Source of the DNA: Aestuariivirga sp.
GTDB lineage: Bacteria > Pseudomonadota > Alphaproteobacteria > Rhizobiales > Aestuariivirgaceae
DNA: 64,000 nt
Assembly (NCBI GenBank): GCA_030680855.1
Contig: JAUXUN010000055.1
Location: forward strand, 1-64,000
Reading direction: 5' to 3'
Shown here: positions 41,653 to 50,661 of the stretch, piece after piece
Layout of the letters: the number at the start of each line of letters is the position of its first letter
Numbering within the stretch: position 1 is the first letter of the stretch
The notes under the pieces: generated by a model
Told to the model about the DNA's origin: nothing
Databases searched by the model: none
What the model saw: only the letters and a program-made list of their open reading frames with translations
Translations under genes and position numbers: made by a program

Positions 41653-43352
41653 TTGGCCTGCTCCAAACCGGCGGACAGGGGGAGCGTGAAGGCAAAGCGG
41701 GCGCCGCTGGAGACCGATTCATCGTACCAGATATCACCGCCATGGGAGCTTATGATGGTGTTGCTGAGCGAGAGCCCCAGGCCCAGGCCATTGTCCTTTG
41801 AAGATTTCAGGGGCTTGAACAGCATGGCTTTCACCTCAGGCAATATGCCAGCGCCCGAATCCGTGACGGCTATTTCCACATAGCCGGGACGGGAGTCGAG
41901 AGACACGTCAAGCTTGATGTTCCGTGCCTTGCCGCGCCCCTCCAAAATGGATTCCTTGGCATTGCGCACCAGATTGAGAACGACTTGTTGAATCTGCATT
42001 GCATTGCCCATGACTTGCGGAAGTTTTTCAGGCAGCCGCAAATCCCAGCTGATCCTGGAGGCGCCCAGTTCAGGCCCAATCAAGTCAGAACAGGTCAAGA
42101 GAAGTTGCCGGAGATTCAGCTTCTCCTTGGTGACATCGCCGCGCTCGAGGAATTTCCGGGTTTCCCGGATCAGGCTGGCGGCGACGTCAACTTCCTTGAC
42201 CGCCGCGTCGATATCCGACTTCAACTCCGCGTGCTTCACCCTGCCCTTGTCGAGCTTGCGCCGCGCGGCGCGGATGAAGCTGCGGATTGATGACAGGGGC
42301 TGGTTGATTTCATGGGCGAGGGCCGCGGCCATTTCGCTGGCAAGCGAAAGCCGCGAGGCCTGAAGCAGCGCTGCCTGGCTGTCACGCAGGCGGGCGTGGC
42401 TTTCCTCCAGCTCGAGCGAAATGCGCCGGCGCTCGGAGATTGTGGCCCCGAGGACAAGGCCGGTGGCGGAAAGCGAAATCATCAGCACCTGGAGTTCGGT
42501 GGCGATGGAGGGCTCGGACACACGCCAGAGCAGAATGGCGATCATCGCGGTGTCGCTGAGGAGAATGGAAAAGGCGGCCCCCATGAACCCGTCCCTGATG
42601 GCGAACACCAGGACGGGAAGGAAAACCAGGTAGAAGAACTTGAACTTGTCGGTATCCTGAAGGCCAAAGACGATGAAGGACGTGAGCAGGATCGCCAGCG
42701 TGGAAATCCAGTGGAACAGGGTGAAGCCGGCAAAATAGCGGATCCAGCCGCGCACCGGCGAGGCCACGAAGAAAAGCGGCACGATGGTGAGTACGCCGAC
42801 AACATTTCCGACCGAAAGCGTCATGGTATAATTGATCAGGTAGACCGGCGATATGTTCAGCGCCAGGGCGGCAATGACGAGGCGGGAAATGGCCGAGGCC
42901 AGCGTCACGATCGCGGCATAGATGATGAAGAGAACAATGCTTGCCGTGGTGGTGGTCTGAAGCGAGGGCAGGAATTTCCGCATGGCTGCCGCCGAGCCGG
43001 CAAAAATCAGGGCATTGGAAACAGCCGCGACAATTTCCCAGCCGAGCGTCAGGATCGAGGGATTGGTCAGTTTGCTGGCAAGCGACGCCAGGAAAATGAC
43101 CGGAAGGCTCGACCAGCCCAGAACAATGCCGCTGACGACGGCTAATCCCGCCTCGGGGTTCCACGGCGTGGAGCGAAGATCGGAAATCTGGAATATGTAG
43201 GAAATCCTGAAGAGCAACACATAGGCCAGAAAGAATGCAACATGCAGGGCGGCCTGGCGCGCCAAAGAAGGGCGCACGCCTGACGGTGCGGAGAATGCGT
43301 TGCGTGCCAGTCCGGTGAGCACTGTGTGATCCCTGTTGTTGACCCCGCCCAA
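41649..43352 (-). CDS. Sensor histidine kinase with MASE1-like membrane domain
   Basis: 567 aa. About eight transmembrane segments (MASE1-like) in the first 300 residues, a short coiled coil ('RRISLELEESHARLRDSQAALLQ'), HisKA with the phospho-His in 'EMAAALAHEINQPLSS', and the ATPase domain ('VVLNLVRNAKESI', 'DSGAGI', 'GLGLGLSLS'). There is no PAS/haem domain, so it is not FixL itself. It pairs with the FixJ-like regulator. Confidence 0.92.
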   Translation of the reverse strand: MGGVNNRDHTVLTGLARNAFSAPSGVRPSLARQAALHVAFFLAYVLLFRISYIFQISDLRSTPWNPEAGLAVVSGIVLGWSSLPVIFLASLASKLTNPSILTLGWEIVAAVSNALIFAGSAAAMRKFLPSLQTTTTASIVLFIIYAAIVTLASAISRLVIAALALNISPVYLINYTMTLSVGNVVGVLTIVPLFFVASPVRGWIRYFAGFTLFHWISTLAILLTSFIVFGLQDTDKFKFFYLVFLPVLVFAIRDGFMGAAFSILLSDTAMIAILLWRVSEPSIATELQVLMISLSATGLVLGATISERRRISLELEESHARLRDSQAALLQASRLSLASEMAAALAHEINQPLSSIRSFIRAARRKLDKGRVKHAELKSDIDAAVKEVDVAASLIRETRKFLERGDVTKEKLNLRQLLLTCSDLIGPELGASRISWDLRLPEKLPQVMGNAMQIQQVVLNLVRNAKESILEGRGKARNIKLDVSLDSRPGYVEIAVTDSGAGILPEVKAMLFKPLKSSKDNGLGLGLSLSNTIISSHGGDIWYDESVSSGARFAFTLPLSAGLEQAK

Positions 43353-43397
43353 ACTACCTTATGCGGCGGGCAGTGCCAAACGCTGATTACCGAAGAA

Positions 43398-43841
43398 TTA
43401 TTTGGCGCTTCTTGGCTTCTTCGCGGCGCGGGCGGGAGAGGTTTTGGCGGGCTTTGCCGTGTTCAGCGCCACGGCGGCGCGAATGAGCACCTTGAAGGCA
43501 GTTTCATTGATCTTGCCACCCTCAGGAAAATCAATGGCGCGCCGCACCTTGCCTTCAAGGCTGGAGTTGAACAGGTGTTTCGGGTCCACCAACGAAGCGC
43601 CCCTGGCGAAGGTGGTCTTCACCGCAGCCTTGTAGGTCTCGCCGGTGCAGATGATCCCGGCATGCGACCACACCGGAATGCCCCACTTCCACTCCTCGGC
43701 CACTTCCGGGTCGGCCTCTCTGATGAGAGCCCGGATGCGGGCGAGCGTCACTCCACGCCAGTCATTGAGCTCCTTGAGGTGAGCGTCGATCAGCTTGGAG
43801 GGAGGGGTTTTTGCGTTACTCTTTGCGACAGCTTTCTTCAT
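43398..43841 (-). CDS. DUF1801-family protein
   Basis: 147 aa from MKKAVAKSN. 'WRGVTLARIRALIREADPEVAEEWKWGIPVWSHAGIICTGE' is the DUF1801 pattern (YdhG-like fold). Lys/Ala-rich at both ends. It starts within a few bases of the end of the upstream HTH antitoxin gene, so the two may be co-transcribed. Confidence 0.8.
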   Translation of the reverse strand: MKKAVAKSNAKTPPSKLIDAHLKELNDWRGVTLARIRALIREADPEVAEEWKWGIPVWSHAGIICTGETYKAAVKTTFARGASLVDPKHLFNSSLEGKVRRAIDFPEGGKINETAFKVLIRAAVALNTAKPAKTSPARAAKKPRSAK

Positions 43842-43845
43842 CGTT

Positions 43846-44145
43846 CTAAGCCGCATGCTTCAGTGTGCGGCGGACAACGCCGGGGTCTTTGCTCAGCATG
43901 GTGAGCAACACGCGCGCCGGGCCATCCGGCATGCGGCGGCCCTGCTCCCAGTTCCGCAGTGTGGCGACGGAGACGCCGATCTCACGGGCGAACGCGGCCT
44001 GGCTCAGGCCCGCTTTCGCACGGATGGCAGCCGCATCGATGGCACGCGGAATGTGAATGCGCCCGCCTTTCAGCTTTCCCGCGCGGACAAAGCCGCTCGC
44101 TTCCTTGAGACCCTTGATCAGGCCGTCAAAATCGGGTTTCTTCAT
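43846..44145 (-). CDS. NadS-like HTH antitoxin without its toxin
   Basis: 99 aa from MKKPDFDGL. XRE-type HTH 'AAIRAKAGLSQAAFAREIGVSVATLRNWEQGRRMPDGPARVLL', typical of NadS/HigA antitoxins. These normally follow a RelE/HigB-type toxin gene, but the 100 bp upstream hold only a perfect palindrome and no toxin; a 19-codon frame overlapping its start could be a vestige. It now leads into a DUF1801 gene. Confidence 0.82.
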   Translation of the reverse strand: MKKPDFDGLIKGLKEASGFVRAGKLKGGRIHIPRAIDAAAIRAKAGLSQAAFAREIGVSVATLRNWEQGRRMPDGPARVLLTMLSKDPGVVRRTLKHAA

Positions 44146-44205
44146 TTCACGCTCCTGAACTGCCTCAAACAGTCCGTTTCGAAGCCGGGACAAATACGCA
44201 TGTCC

Positions 44206-44241
44206 TATACGCCATTGGCGGATATACGTCAATGGCGTATA
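44206..44241. promoter_or_regulatory. Perfect 12-bp inverted repeat operator
   Basis: TATACGCCATTG and CAATGGCGTATA, 12-nt spacer, 61 nt before the NadS-like start. The arms contain -10-like TATA sequences. A strong candidate for the antitoxin's own binding site. Confidence 0.8.
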
Positions 44242-44644
44242 CTACTCAAGCGTTGGCGCACCGGAAAGTTGAGCGGAACCGAAACCAGTAAAATCCGACG
44301 CCATTCCCACCGCGCGGCGTGAATGCGTCAGAGGCGTTTTGGGTTGCGGTTAACGCTCTGCCAATTGCACATTTAAATGCATGTGAATGGCCATTTTTTC
44401 TCGGTTTATGCACCTTACGATACCTTCTAACTAACATTCGAATCGCTAATTACTCACTATAACGTCATATAAAGTGGATTTTAAACCGTGATTTTAAGAA
44501 TTAAAATTGATTATTGTCAATATGTTATGTCTGTATTCATATTTTTTTGTTGCATTTATCCAAATTTCATACAATTATATTCACGCTGTGACAAACGCAA
44601 GGAAGTTGCGGCATCGGACATTCACAAACAGAAGGAAGTGAACC
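44242..44644. other. AT-rich intergenic region
   Basis: About 400 bp, markedly AT-rich from 44360 to 44590 compared with the rest of the window. No gene or clear repeat was found. It probably holds the promoter of the ParB-like gene (GAAGGAAG ribosome site near 44631) and looks like recently acquired DNA. Confidence 0.5.
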
Positions 44645-45574
44645 ATGGCTACAAATATTGCTACTATTCGCCCGCCCTCGGCTGAGAAGGCGGAACGCAA
44701 GATCAAGGCTAATATGCCGCTCGCCGAGCAAATCGCGACTCTCGGAGAACTGATTTCCCACCCGCCGACTAACAGCCGTGTCATTGATTTTGGTCCCAAG
44801 CTGGCTGAGTATGTGTTGACTGAGCTCAATCCGCACAACCGGCCAATGAAATCGGCTAAGATCAAGAAATACACGTCCGATCTTCTCGAAGGGCGCTGGG
44901 GCCTGACGGGTGACACGATAAAGTTTGGGTCTGACGGATTCTTGAAAGACGGACAGAACCGCTTGGCCGCAAGCGTTCGCGCGGGCAAAGCACTAACAAC
45001 GCATGTGGTTTTCGGAATCCAGCCCGACTTGTTTGCCCGAATGGATATTGGCAAGAACCGCACGGGTGGCGATGTGTTCGCAATTGCCAAGATCAACTAT
45101 GCCGGTCATGTGGCCGCTGCGGTGCGCTGGTTGCTCATTTTGACGAGCGACGATGCGGCGGATCGCGGCGCACAATTCTCAAACGAAGAACTGTTGACTG
45201 CCTATCGCGAAAATTTTGACGCCGAGCGGCTCGAACATTCGATCATCGCCGCGCTTGCGGTTCGCAAGACTTGTGGTCACCCAATTGGTCCGCTCGCGGC
45301 CCTTCACTACCTCTTCGCTGATCGTGACGAAAGGTTGGCGGATGAATTCTATGACCAATGGGCAAGCGGCCGCGCCAAGAAGGTCCGCGCTCCTACGCGC
45401 TCTTTGCAAAGCCGTCTCGTCGAAATCGCCGCCACTAGCAACAATCGCGTACATGAGAACGTCCGCAACGCCCTGATTATCAAGGCATGGAATGCGTTTA
45501 AGCAACGGCGTACGGTTACGAAGGCTGAAATGCAGCACTCAATTAGTGATCCAATGCCGGAGATCGCGGGCTAG
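44645..45574 (+). CDS. ParB-like (DGQNR motif) phage/plasmid-type protein
   Basis: 309 aa. 'KKYTSDLLEGRWGLTGDTIKFGSDGFLKDGQNRLAASVRAGKALTTHVVFGI' resembles the ParB/Srx-fold domain of uncharacterised phage and integrative-element proteins (DGQ[HN]RL motif). The remaining two thirds are helical. It stands alone beside an AT-rich spacer, suggesting horizontal origin. Role unknown; ParB-fold proteins can be CTP-dependent DNA clamps or nucleases. Confidence 0.65.
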   Translation: MATNIATIRPPSAEKAERKIKANMPLAEQIATLGELISHPPTNSRVIDFGPKLAEYVLTELNPHNRPMKSAKIKKYTSDLLEGRWGLTGDTIKFGSDGFLKDGQNRLAASVRAGKALTTHVVFGIQPDLFARMDIGKNRTGGDVFAIAKINYAGHVAAAVRWLLILTSDDAADRGAQFSNEELLTAYRENFDAERLEHSIIAALAVRKTCGHPIGPLAALHYLFADRDERLADEFYDQWASGRAKKVRAPTRSLQSRLVEIAATSNNRVHENVRNALIIKAWNAFKQRRTVTKAEMQHSISDPMPEIAG

Positions 45575-45717
45575 TCTCGCGCGGTGTGCCCGCCGGATGT
45601 TTTGTTCGGCGGGCGACTTCAGTCGCTCCATCGTCATATCGAAGTTGATCGCCGATATGAACCGTTGCCGATTCTTGGCGACCGTTCAAGTCAGGTGCGC
45701 CTCGCACTGGTTATCAC

Positions 45718-46119
45718 TTACAGCTTTTCTCCAGGCAGCTTGCTCGCCTGTTTCACCCAGGCAGTGAACTGTTTTTCGTCGAGTTGATCGTCCTCGCGGA
45801 TGTCGAGGTAGCGCACGTGCTGTTGCTTGGACTTGCCGGGCGGGACGGGGCTGAGCGAGGCGCCGCGGAAGAAGGCCACTTTCACGTAGTTGGTGAAGAC
45901 ATGGATGCCGAGGAACCATGCCCCCTCCTCCACTCCGTAGAGCGGCGAGTTGTATTTGACTGCCTTGTGTACGCCGGGGACGGTGCGCGTGATGAGCTTG
46001 TCGAGCTTGCGGCCGACCTTGCTTTTCCAGCCCGGGATGGCGGCGATGTAAGCCTTGACGGGCGCATTGCCGTAGCCTTTGGCGATTTGCGGGTTGCCGC
46101 CTGAGAGAAGTTTCGCCAT
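45718..46119 (-). CDS. DUF1801-family protein
   Basis: 133 aa from MAKLLSGGN; the 281-aa track ORF runs through another frame of the aminotransferase. 'VKAYIAAIPGWKSKVGRKLDKLITRTVPGVHKAVKYNSPLYGVEEGAWF' fits DUF1801. It is 13 nt downstream of the phosphonate aminotransferase-like gene and probably in that operon, though its link to phosphonates is unclear. Confidence 0.8.
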   Translation of the reverse strand: MAKLLSGGNPQIAKGYGNAPVKAYIAAIPGWKSKVGRKLDKLITRTVPGVHKAVKYNSPLYGVEEGAWFLGIHVFTNYVKVAFFRGASLSPVPPGKSKQQHVRYLDIREDDQLDEKQFTAWVKQASKLPGEKL

Positions 46120-46132
46120 CCCGTTGACGCCT

Positions 46133-47488
46133 TTATCCGGCTTCGGCGCGGATGGCGCGCACGACAATTCCGAGCCCCTCGGCCAGGTCGCTTTCGGCGA
46201 TGGTGAGCGGCGGGCAGAGGGTGAGGACATTTCCGCCGCCGTTCTTGAAGCTGAGGTTCTCCGACAGGCAGCGATAGAGCACGCGGCTGGCCAGCCTGGC
46301 GGAAGGTTGTCCGCCGTGATCCTGAAGCTCCACGCCGAAATACAATCCAAGGCCGCGCACGTCGCGCACGGCGGGGTGGCCGTCAAGCTCGCTCCGCAGC
46401 CAGCCGAGGTATTGGTCTCCAAGGTTGCGGGCGCGCGCCGCCAAGCCTTCGCCTTCGATGACATCCAGGGTGGCCAGGGCCGCGGCACAGCCAACGGAAC
46501 TCTTCTCATGGGTATAGTGGCCAAGCGCGCCCGCCGCTGCGACGTCGAGATCGCCCCGGCCAATCATCGCCGCCATGGGCATGATGGCCCCACCCAGCCC
46601 CTTGCCGATCACCAGAATATCGGGAACAGCGCCCACCTGCTCGCAGAGGAACATGGTGCCGCTGCGGCCCAGGGCGCTGGGTATCTCGTCGAAGATCAGC
46701 AACGCGCCATGGCGGTCGCAGGAGGCGCGGACGCGGGGCCAGAAATCAGCGGGCACCGGTTCCACCGTGGTCCAGCGCATGGGCTCGGCCAGAACGGCGG
46801 CAACATCGCCCTGCACTTCCAGCACATAGTCGATGTAGTCAGCCAGCCGCTCATGGGCATGGCCGTCATTGCCGAAGAATCGCGCGGCCAGTCCCGGCGG
46901 CGGCACATGCTCCGCACCCGGCATGAGCGGGCCGGCATTGGCGCGAAACAGCGCCTCGCCACCCACGGCAATCGAATCCAGGTTGGCGCCATGGAAGGAG
47001 TCCCACATGCTCACGGTCTTGTGGCGGCCGGTGGCACAGCGCGCCAGCTTGAGCGCCATGGAAATGGCCGCGGCCCCGCTTGGCGCAAACAAAACCTTGG
47101 CATTGGCCATGGGGGCAAGCTGCGACAGGCGCCGCGCCAGGTCAACGGCATGGCGGTTGGTGTAGCGGCGCGGCGAGAACGGGAGTGCATCAATCGCGGC
47201 CTTGACGGCGGCCACCACCGTGGGATGGCCATAGCCCACCTGGTGCACGGCGTTGCCATGGAAATCGAGAATGCGCCGGCCCTGGCTGTCGATGAGGTGG
47301 CTGCCGCTCGCTCCTTTGAGCGCATTCAGGCAGGGCGTGGAGAGCGACTGGCGGAAAAAATAGCGCTCGTCCTCATCGAGCAAGGCCCGGGTCGCGGCGT
47401 CAATATGCGCATCGGACCATTCCCGGCGCTCGGGCGCCAGGTTGATGTCACCCTCGCTGTGGAACGCGCCGGGTTTGCCTTCCGCCAT
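46133..47488 (-). CDS. pbfA: Class III PLP enzyme, PbfA-like hydroxy-aminoethylphosphonate ammonia-lyase
   Basis: 451 aa. Class III aminotransferase fold with 'FAPSGAAAISMALKLAR' and 'LLIFDEIPSALGRSG', and the PLP Lys in 'LVIGKGLGGAI'. It starts one base after the permease of a 2-aminoethylphosphonate ABC transporter, the usual place of PbfA, which converts (R)-1-hydroxy-2-aminoethylphosphonate to phosphonoacetaldehyde. A phosphonate transaminase is the alternative. Confidence 0.78.
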   Translation of the reverse strand: MAEGKPGAFHSEGDINLAPERREWSDAHIDAATRALLDEDERYFFRQSLSTPCLNALKGASGSHLIDSQGRRILDFHGNAVHQVGYGHPTVVAAVKAAIDALPFSPRRYTNRHAVDLARRLSQLAPMANAKVLFAPSGAAAISMALKLARCATGRHKTVSMWDSFHGANLDSIAVGGEALFRANAGPLMPGAEHVPPPGLAARFFGNDGHAHERLADYIDYVLEVQGDVAAVLAEPMRWTTVEPVPADFWPRVRASCDRHGALLIFDEIPSALGRSGTMFLCEQVGAVPDILVIGKGLGGAIMPMAAMIGRGDLDVAAAGALGHYTHEKSSVGCAAALATLDVIEGEGLAARARNLGDQYLGWLRSELDGHPAVRDVRGLGLYFGVELQDHGGQPSARLASRVLYRCLSENLSFKNGGGNVLTLCPPLTIAESDLAEGLGIVVRAIRAEAG

Positions 47489-47489
47489 G

Positions 47490-49490
47490 TCAGCGGGCCC
47501 GCCAGGCCTGGGTGCGCCTGAGCAGCCCGCGCGAGGCGAGATAATGCAGGCCCCGGGCGGTGACGTTGGTATAGAAAATCATCATGCCCATGGCGGCGGC
47601 GGAGGCCACGTCGCCCGCGTCGTCCATGTTGAGCACCGCCACGGAGGCGAGCTTGGTTGCGGGTGAATAGAGAAACACCACCGCCGACACGGTGGTCATG
47701 GCATTGACGAAGAGATAGATCGAGATGTCGAGCAGCGGCGGCATGCAAACGGGCACCGTCACCCGGCTGAACAGGCGCCACGCCGGCTGCTTCAGCGAGG
47801 CCGAAACGCTTTCGAATTCCGGATCGAGCTGTTTCAGCGCCGTCACCGCCGTCAGGTGCGAGACCGTATAGAAGTGGGTGATCGAGCTGATGACGAGGAT
47901 GGCCATGGTGCCGTAGAGGAAGTTCAGCGGGTTGGCCGGATCGTTGAAGAAGAAGATGTAGGAGAGGCCGAGCACCATGCCGGGCACCGCCAGCGGCATG
48001 ATCGCCAGCATGTGCAGCAGGCTGCGGCCGGCTTTCATGCCCTGGAGCTTTTCGACGATGTAGGCGCCGATGAAGACGATGCCGGTGCCGGCCAGCGCCA
48101 CATAGAGCGCCATGCGCATGGAGTTGAAATAGGCTTCCCAGCCGCCGCCGTCGGTGCGGCTGAAATCATAGTTCCGGAGGCCGAAGCTCAGGTCATAGGG
48201 CCAGAGCTTCACCAGGGCGGCGAACTGGCAGACGAGCAGGATGCCGGCGATGAACACCGCCACCATTATGCAGAACAGCAGCGCCATCCGGTCGGCAAAA
48301 GCATTGGGCGTGGGGGCGAAGGGCACCGACCTTGCCGACAGCGTGGACTGCTGGCGGCGCTGGACAATGCGGTCCACGGCGAAGGCAATAACCGCGGGGA
48401 TCAGCAGCACGACGGAGACCACCGCACCCATTTCGAAGTTCTGCTGGCCGATCACCTGCTTGTAGATATCCACCGCCAGGACGTTGAACTGGCCGCCGAT
48501 CACCTTGGGCAGGCCGAAATCGGTGATGACCAGGGTGAAGGTCACAAAGATTGCCGAGATCAGGCCATAGCGGGCGCCGGGCAGCGTGACGCTGATAAAG
48601 CGTTTCCACGGGCTGGCCTTGAGCGCGATCGAGGCTTCATGCAGCCTGGCATCGGACAGCGACAGGGCGGTGGCGATGATGATGAAGGCGTGCGGAAAGG
48701 AAAAGAACACCGAGCCGATGACAATGCCGATGGGGCCATAGATCGAATGGCCCATGAGCAGCGGCGTGAGAAAGCCCTGCTTGCCGAACATGTAGACCAG
48801 CGCGATGCCCGGCAGCAGCGACGGCACCAGAATCGGAATCATAACAATGAGCCGGAACGCGCCCTTGAACGGCATCACGGTCATGGCGAGCGCATAGGCA
48901 AAGCCGAAAGCCAGGACCACGGTGAAGGCCGTGGTAATGGCGGCGATGAACAGCGAGTTGCTGATCGAATTGACCAGCGTGGGCGTGGAGAAATAGGTGA
49001 CGTAGTTGTCGAGGCCGCGGCTTGGGGCGGGCCGCATCATGACCTTGCGAAACTCATTGGCCGGATATTCATGCCAATCAGTGCCGGTAATGCGGAGCGA
49101 GCCGGCGAGATGGAATGCGCCCTCCTCCGCATTGCGGAAGCGGTAGACCTCAGTGCCGCGGAAGCTGTAGCCTGGGACAAAGTCAACGACCGCGAGGCGG
49201 CCGTCGGTGCCGGAGGTGAGCTTCGGCAGCTTGGCGGGATCAAGTTGTGCCGCAAGCTCCGAGATCTTCCGGGCGGGCTGCCAGCCTTGCCCTGCATCCA
49301 CCTGCATTTCAAAGGATGCAAGGTTGAAGCGATATGTGGTCATCGACTTGGACAGCATCGTGTAAAGCGGCCAGGCCAGCGTCAGGATCAGATAGAGGGC
49401 AATCACCGCCATGAAGACCAGCTGCAGGATCCGGTCGCGGTCGATGGCCAGGGCCGGGCGCGCCGCCGGGGCTATGGCGCTCTCAGCCAC
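47490..49490 (-). CDS. 2-aminoethylphosphonate ABC transporter permease (double)
   Basis: 666 aa from a GTG that overlaps the ATPase stop by 8 nt (GGAGGG upstream); the track's N-terminal ~106 residues are a chance extension. It is a fused pair of inner-membrane permease domains, each with an EAA-type loop ('LHEASIALKASPWKRFISVTLPGARYGL', 'EFESVSASLKQPAWRLFSRVTVPV'). This double layout is typical of PhnUV-like fused AEP permeases. Confidence 0.9.
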   Translation of the reverse strand: MAESAIAPAARPALAIDRDRILQLVFMAVIALYLILTLAWPLYTMLSKSMTTYRFNLASFEMQVDAGQGWQPARKISELAAQLDPAKLPKLTSGTDGRLAVVDFVPGYSFRGTEVYRFRNAEEGAFHLAGSLRITGTDWHEYPANEFRKVMMRPAPSRGLDNYVTYFSTPTLVNSISNSLFIAAITTAFTVVLAFGFAYALAMTVMPFKGAFRLIVMIPILVPSLLPGIALVYMFGKQGFLTPLLMGHSIYGPIGIVIGSVFFSFPHAFIIIATALSLSDARLHEASIALKASPWKRFISVTLPGARYGLISAIFVTFTLVITDFGLPKVIGGQFNVLAVDIYKQVIGQQNFEMGAVVSVVLLIPAVIAFAVDRIVQRRQQSTLSARSVPFAPTPNAFADRMALLFCIMVAVFIAGILLVCQFAALVKLWPYDLSFGLRNYDFSRTDGGGWEAYFNSMRMALYVALAGTGIVFIGAYIVEKLQGMKAGRSLLHMLAIMPLAVPGMVLGLSYIFFFNDPANPLNFLYGTMAILVISSITHFYTVSHLTAVTALKQLDPEFESVSASLKQPAWRLFSRVTVPVCMPPLLDISIYLFVNAMTTVSAVVFLYSPATKLASVAVLNMDDAGDVASAAAMGMMIFYTNVTARGLHYLASRGLLRRTQAWRAR

Positions 49491-50634
49491 GGCGGCCCTC
49501 CGTGGTGAAAACGTGAACGCGGTCCTGCGGCAGCTGGATGGAGAGGTTAGCGCCTTGGGAAATGTCCAGCCGGCGCACGGCGTTGATCGAGAACTGGCAG
49601 TCGATTTCGGCCCCGCCAAAGGCCTCGGAGGTGAGCCAGGCCCGCCAGTGGGAGCCGAGGAACTCCATGTCGCGCACCTTGACGGGATAGGCGTTGACGG
49701 CTTTGGCGGCATCAGCACTTTCCAGCGGAATGACATCCTCGGGGCGCAGCGCCAGGATCGCGTCGGCCTTTTTGGGCAGGCCATGGCTGCGGCAGGCAAG
49801 CGTGGCATTGCCGATTTTCACATGGGTCTCATCGGCGACGGTGACCCGCAGCTTGTTCATGCTGCCGATGAAGTCGGCGACGAACAGCGATGCCGGTTCG
49901 CGGTAGATTTCGGTGGGCGTGCCGATCTGCTCGATGACGCCGTCGTTCATCACCACGACTCGGTCGGCCATCGAAAGGGCCTCTTCCTGGTCGTGGGTCA
50001 CCATGATGGTGGTGACGCCGAGGCGGCGCTGCAGCCGCTTGATCTCATGGCGGAGATAGCCGCGCACCTTTGCGTCAAGCGCCGACAGCGGCTCGTCGAG
50101 CAGCAGCAGGCCCGGCGAAATTGCCAGGGCGCGGGCGAGCGCTATGCGCTGCTGCTGGCCGCCCGAAAGCTGTGCGGGATATTTGGGCCCCTGCTCCGGC
50201 AGGCCGACGAGGGCCAGGAGTTCGGCGGTGCGCGCCCTGATCTTCGCCTTGTCGCGCTCGACGCTTTGCAGGCCGTAGGCAATATTCTGTTCGACCGTGA
50301 GATTGGGAAAAAGCGCATAGGACTGGAAAACGATGCCGAAATCGCGCTGCGACGGCGGCAGATTTGAAATGTCGCGGCCGGCCTGCTCAATGCGGCCCGC
50401 GGTCTGGGTTTCAAGCCCGGCGATGATGCGCAGCAGGGTGGTCTTGCCGCAGCCGGAAGGCCCGAGGAAACACACGAACTCGCCCAGCGCCACGTCAAGG
50501 GAGACGTCTTTCAGCGCCGTGAAGGTTCCGAAATTCTTGGTCAGATGCGCGACGCGGAGATACGCCGCTGGTCCACCGGTTTGCGATGCGGTCAATGTGC
50601 TGGTGCCCAGACAATGGAGCGGCGGCCGGAGCAT
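49483..50634 (-). CDS. 2-aminoethylphosphonate ABC transporter ATP-binding protein
   Basis: 383 aa. Walker A 'GPSGCGKTT', signature 'LSGGQQQR', Walker B 'LLLLDEPLSALD', H-loop 'MVTHDQEEA', then a C-terminal TOBE domain. Potential earlier residues (MLRPPLHCLG) are kept from the track, but a later start near TASQTGG is possible. Energises the permease whose start it overlaps. Confidence 0.92.
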   Translation of the reverse strand: MLRPPLHCLGTSTLTASQTGGPAAYLRVAHLTKNFGTFTALKDVSLDVALGEFVCFLGPSGCGKTTLLRIIAGLETQTAGRIEQAGRDISNLPPSQRDFGIVFQSYALFPNLTVEQNIAYGLQSVERDKAKIRARTAELLALVGLPEQGPKYPAQLSGGQQQRIALARALAISPGLLLLDEPLSALDAKVRGYLRHEIKRLQRRLGVTTIMVTHDQEEALSMADRVVVMNDGVIEQIGTPTEIYREPASLFVADFIGSMNKLRVTVADETHVKIGNATLACRSHGLPKKADAILALRPEDVIPLESADAAKAVNAYPVKVRDMEFLGSHWRAWLTSEAFGGAEIDCQFSINAVRRLDISQGANLSIQLPQDRVHVFTTEGRRG

Positions 50635-50661
50635 GGCGCCCCGGCCGCCGGCCCGAACAGC

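Noticed and set aside
46079-47521. 480-aa plus-strand ORF opposite the PbfA-like gene
   Set aside because: Antisense shadow of a well-supported class III PLP enzyme; composition is rich in Gly, His, Arg and Ala without motifs.
47856-49508. 550-aa plus-strand ORF opposite the AEP permease
   Set aside because: Antisense shadow of transmembrane coding sequence (hydrophobic codons read as Asp/His/Arg/Gln); no plausible protein.
49491-49808. N-terminal 106-residue extension of the AEP permease ORF
   Set aside because: It lies inside the ATPase gene in another frame; a GTG overlapping the ATPase stop with GGAGGG upstream is the natural start.
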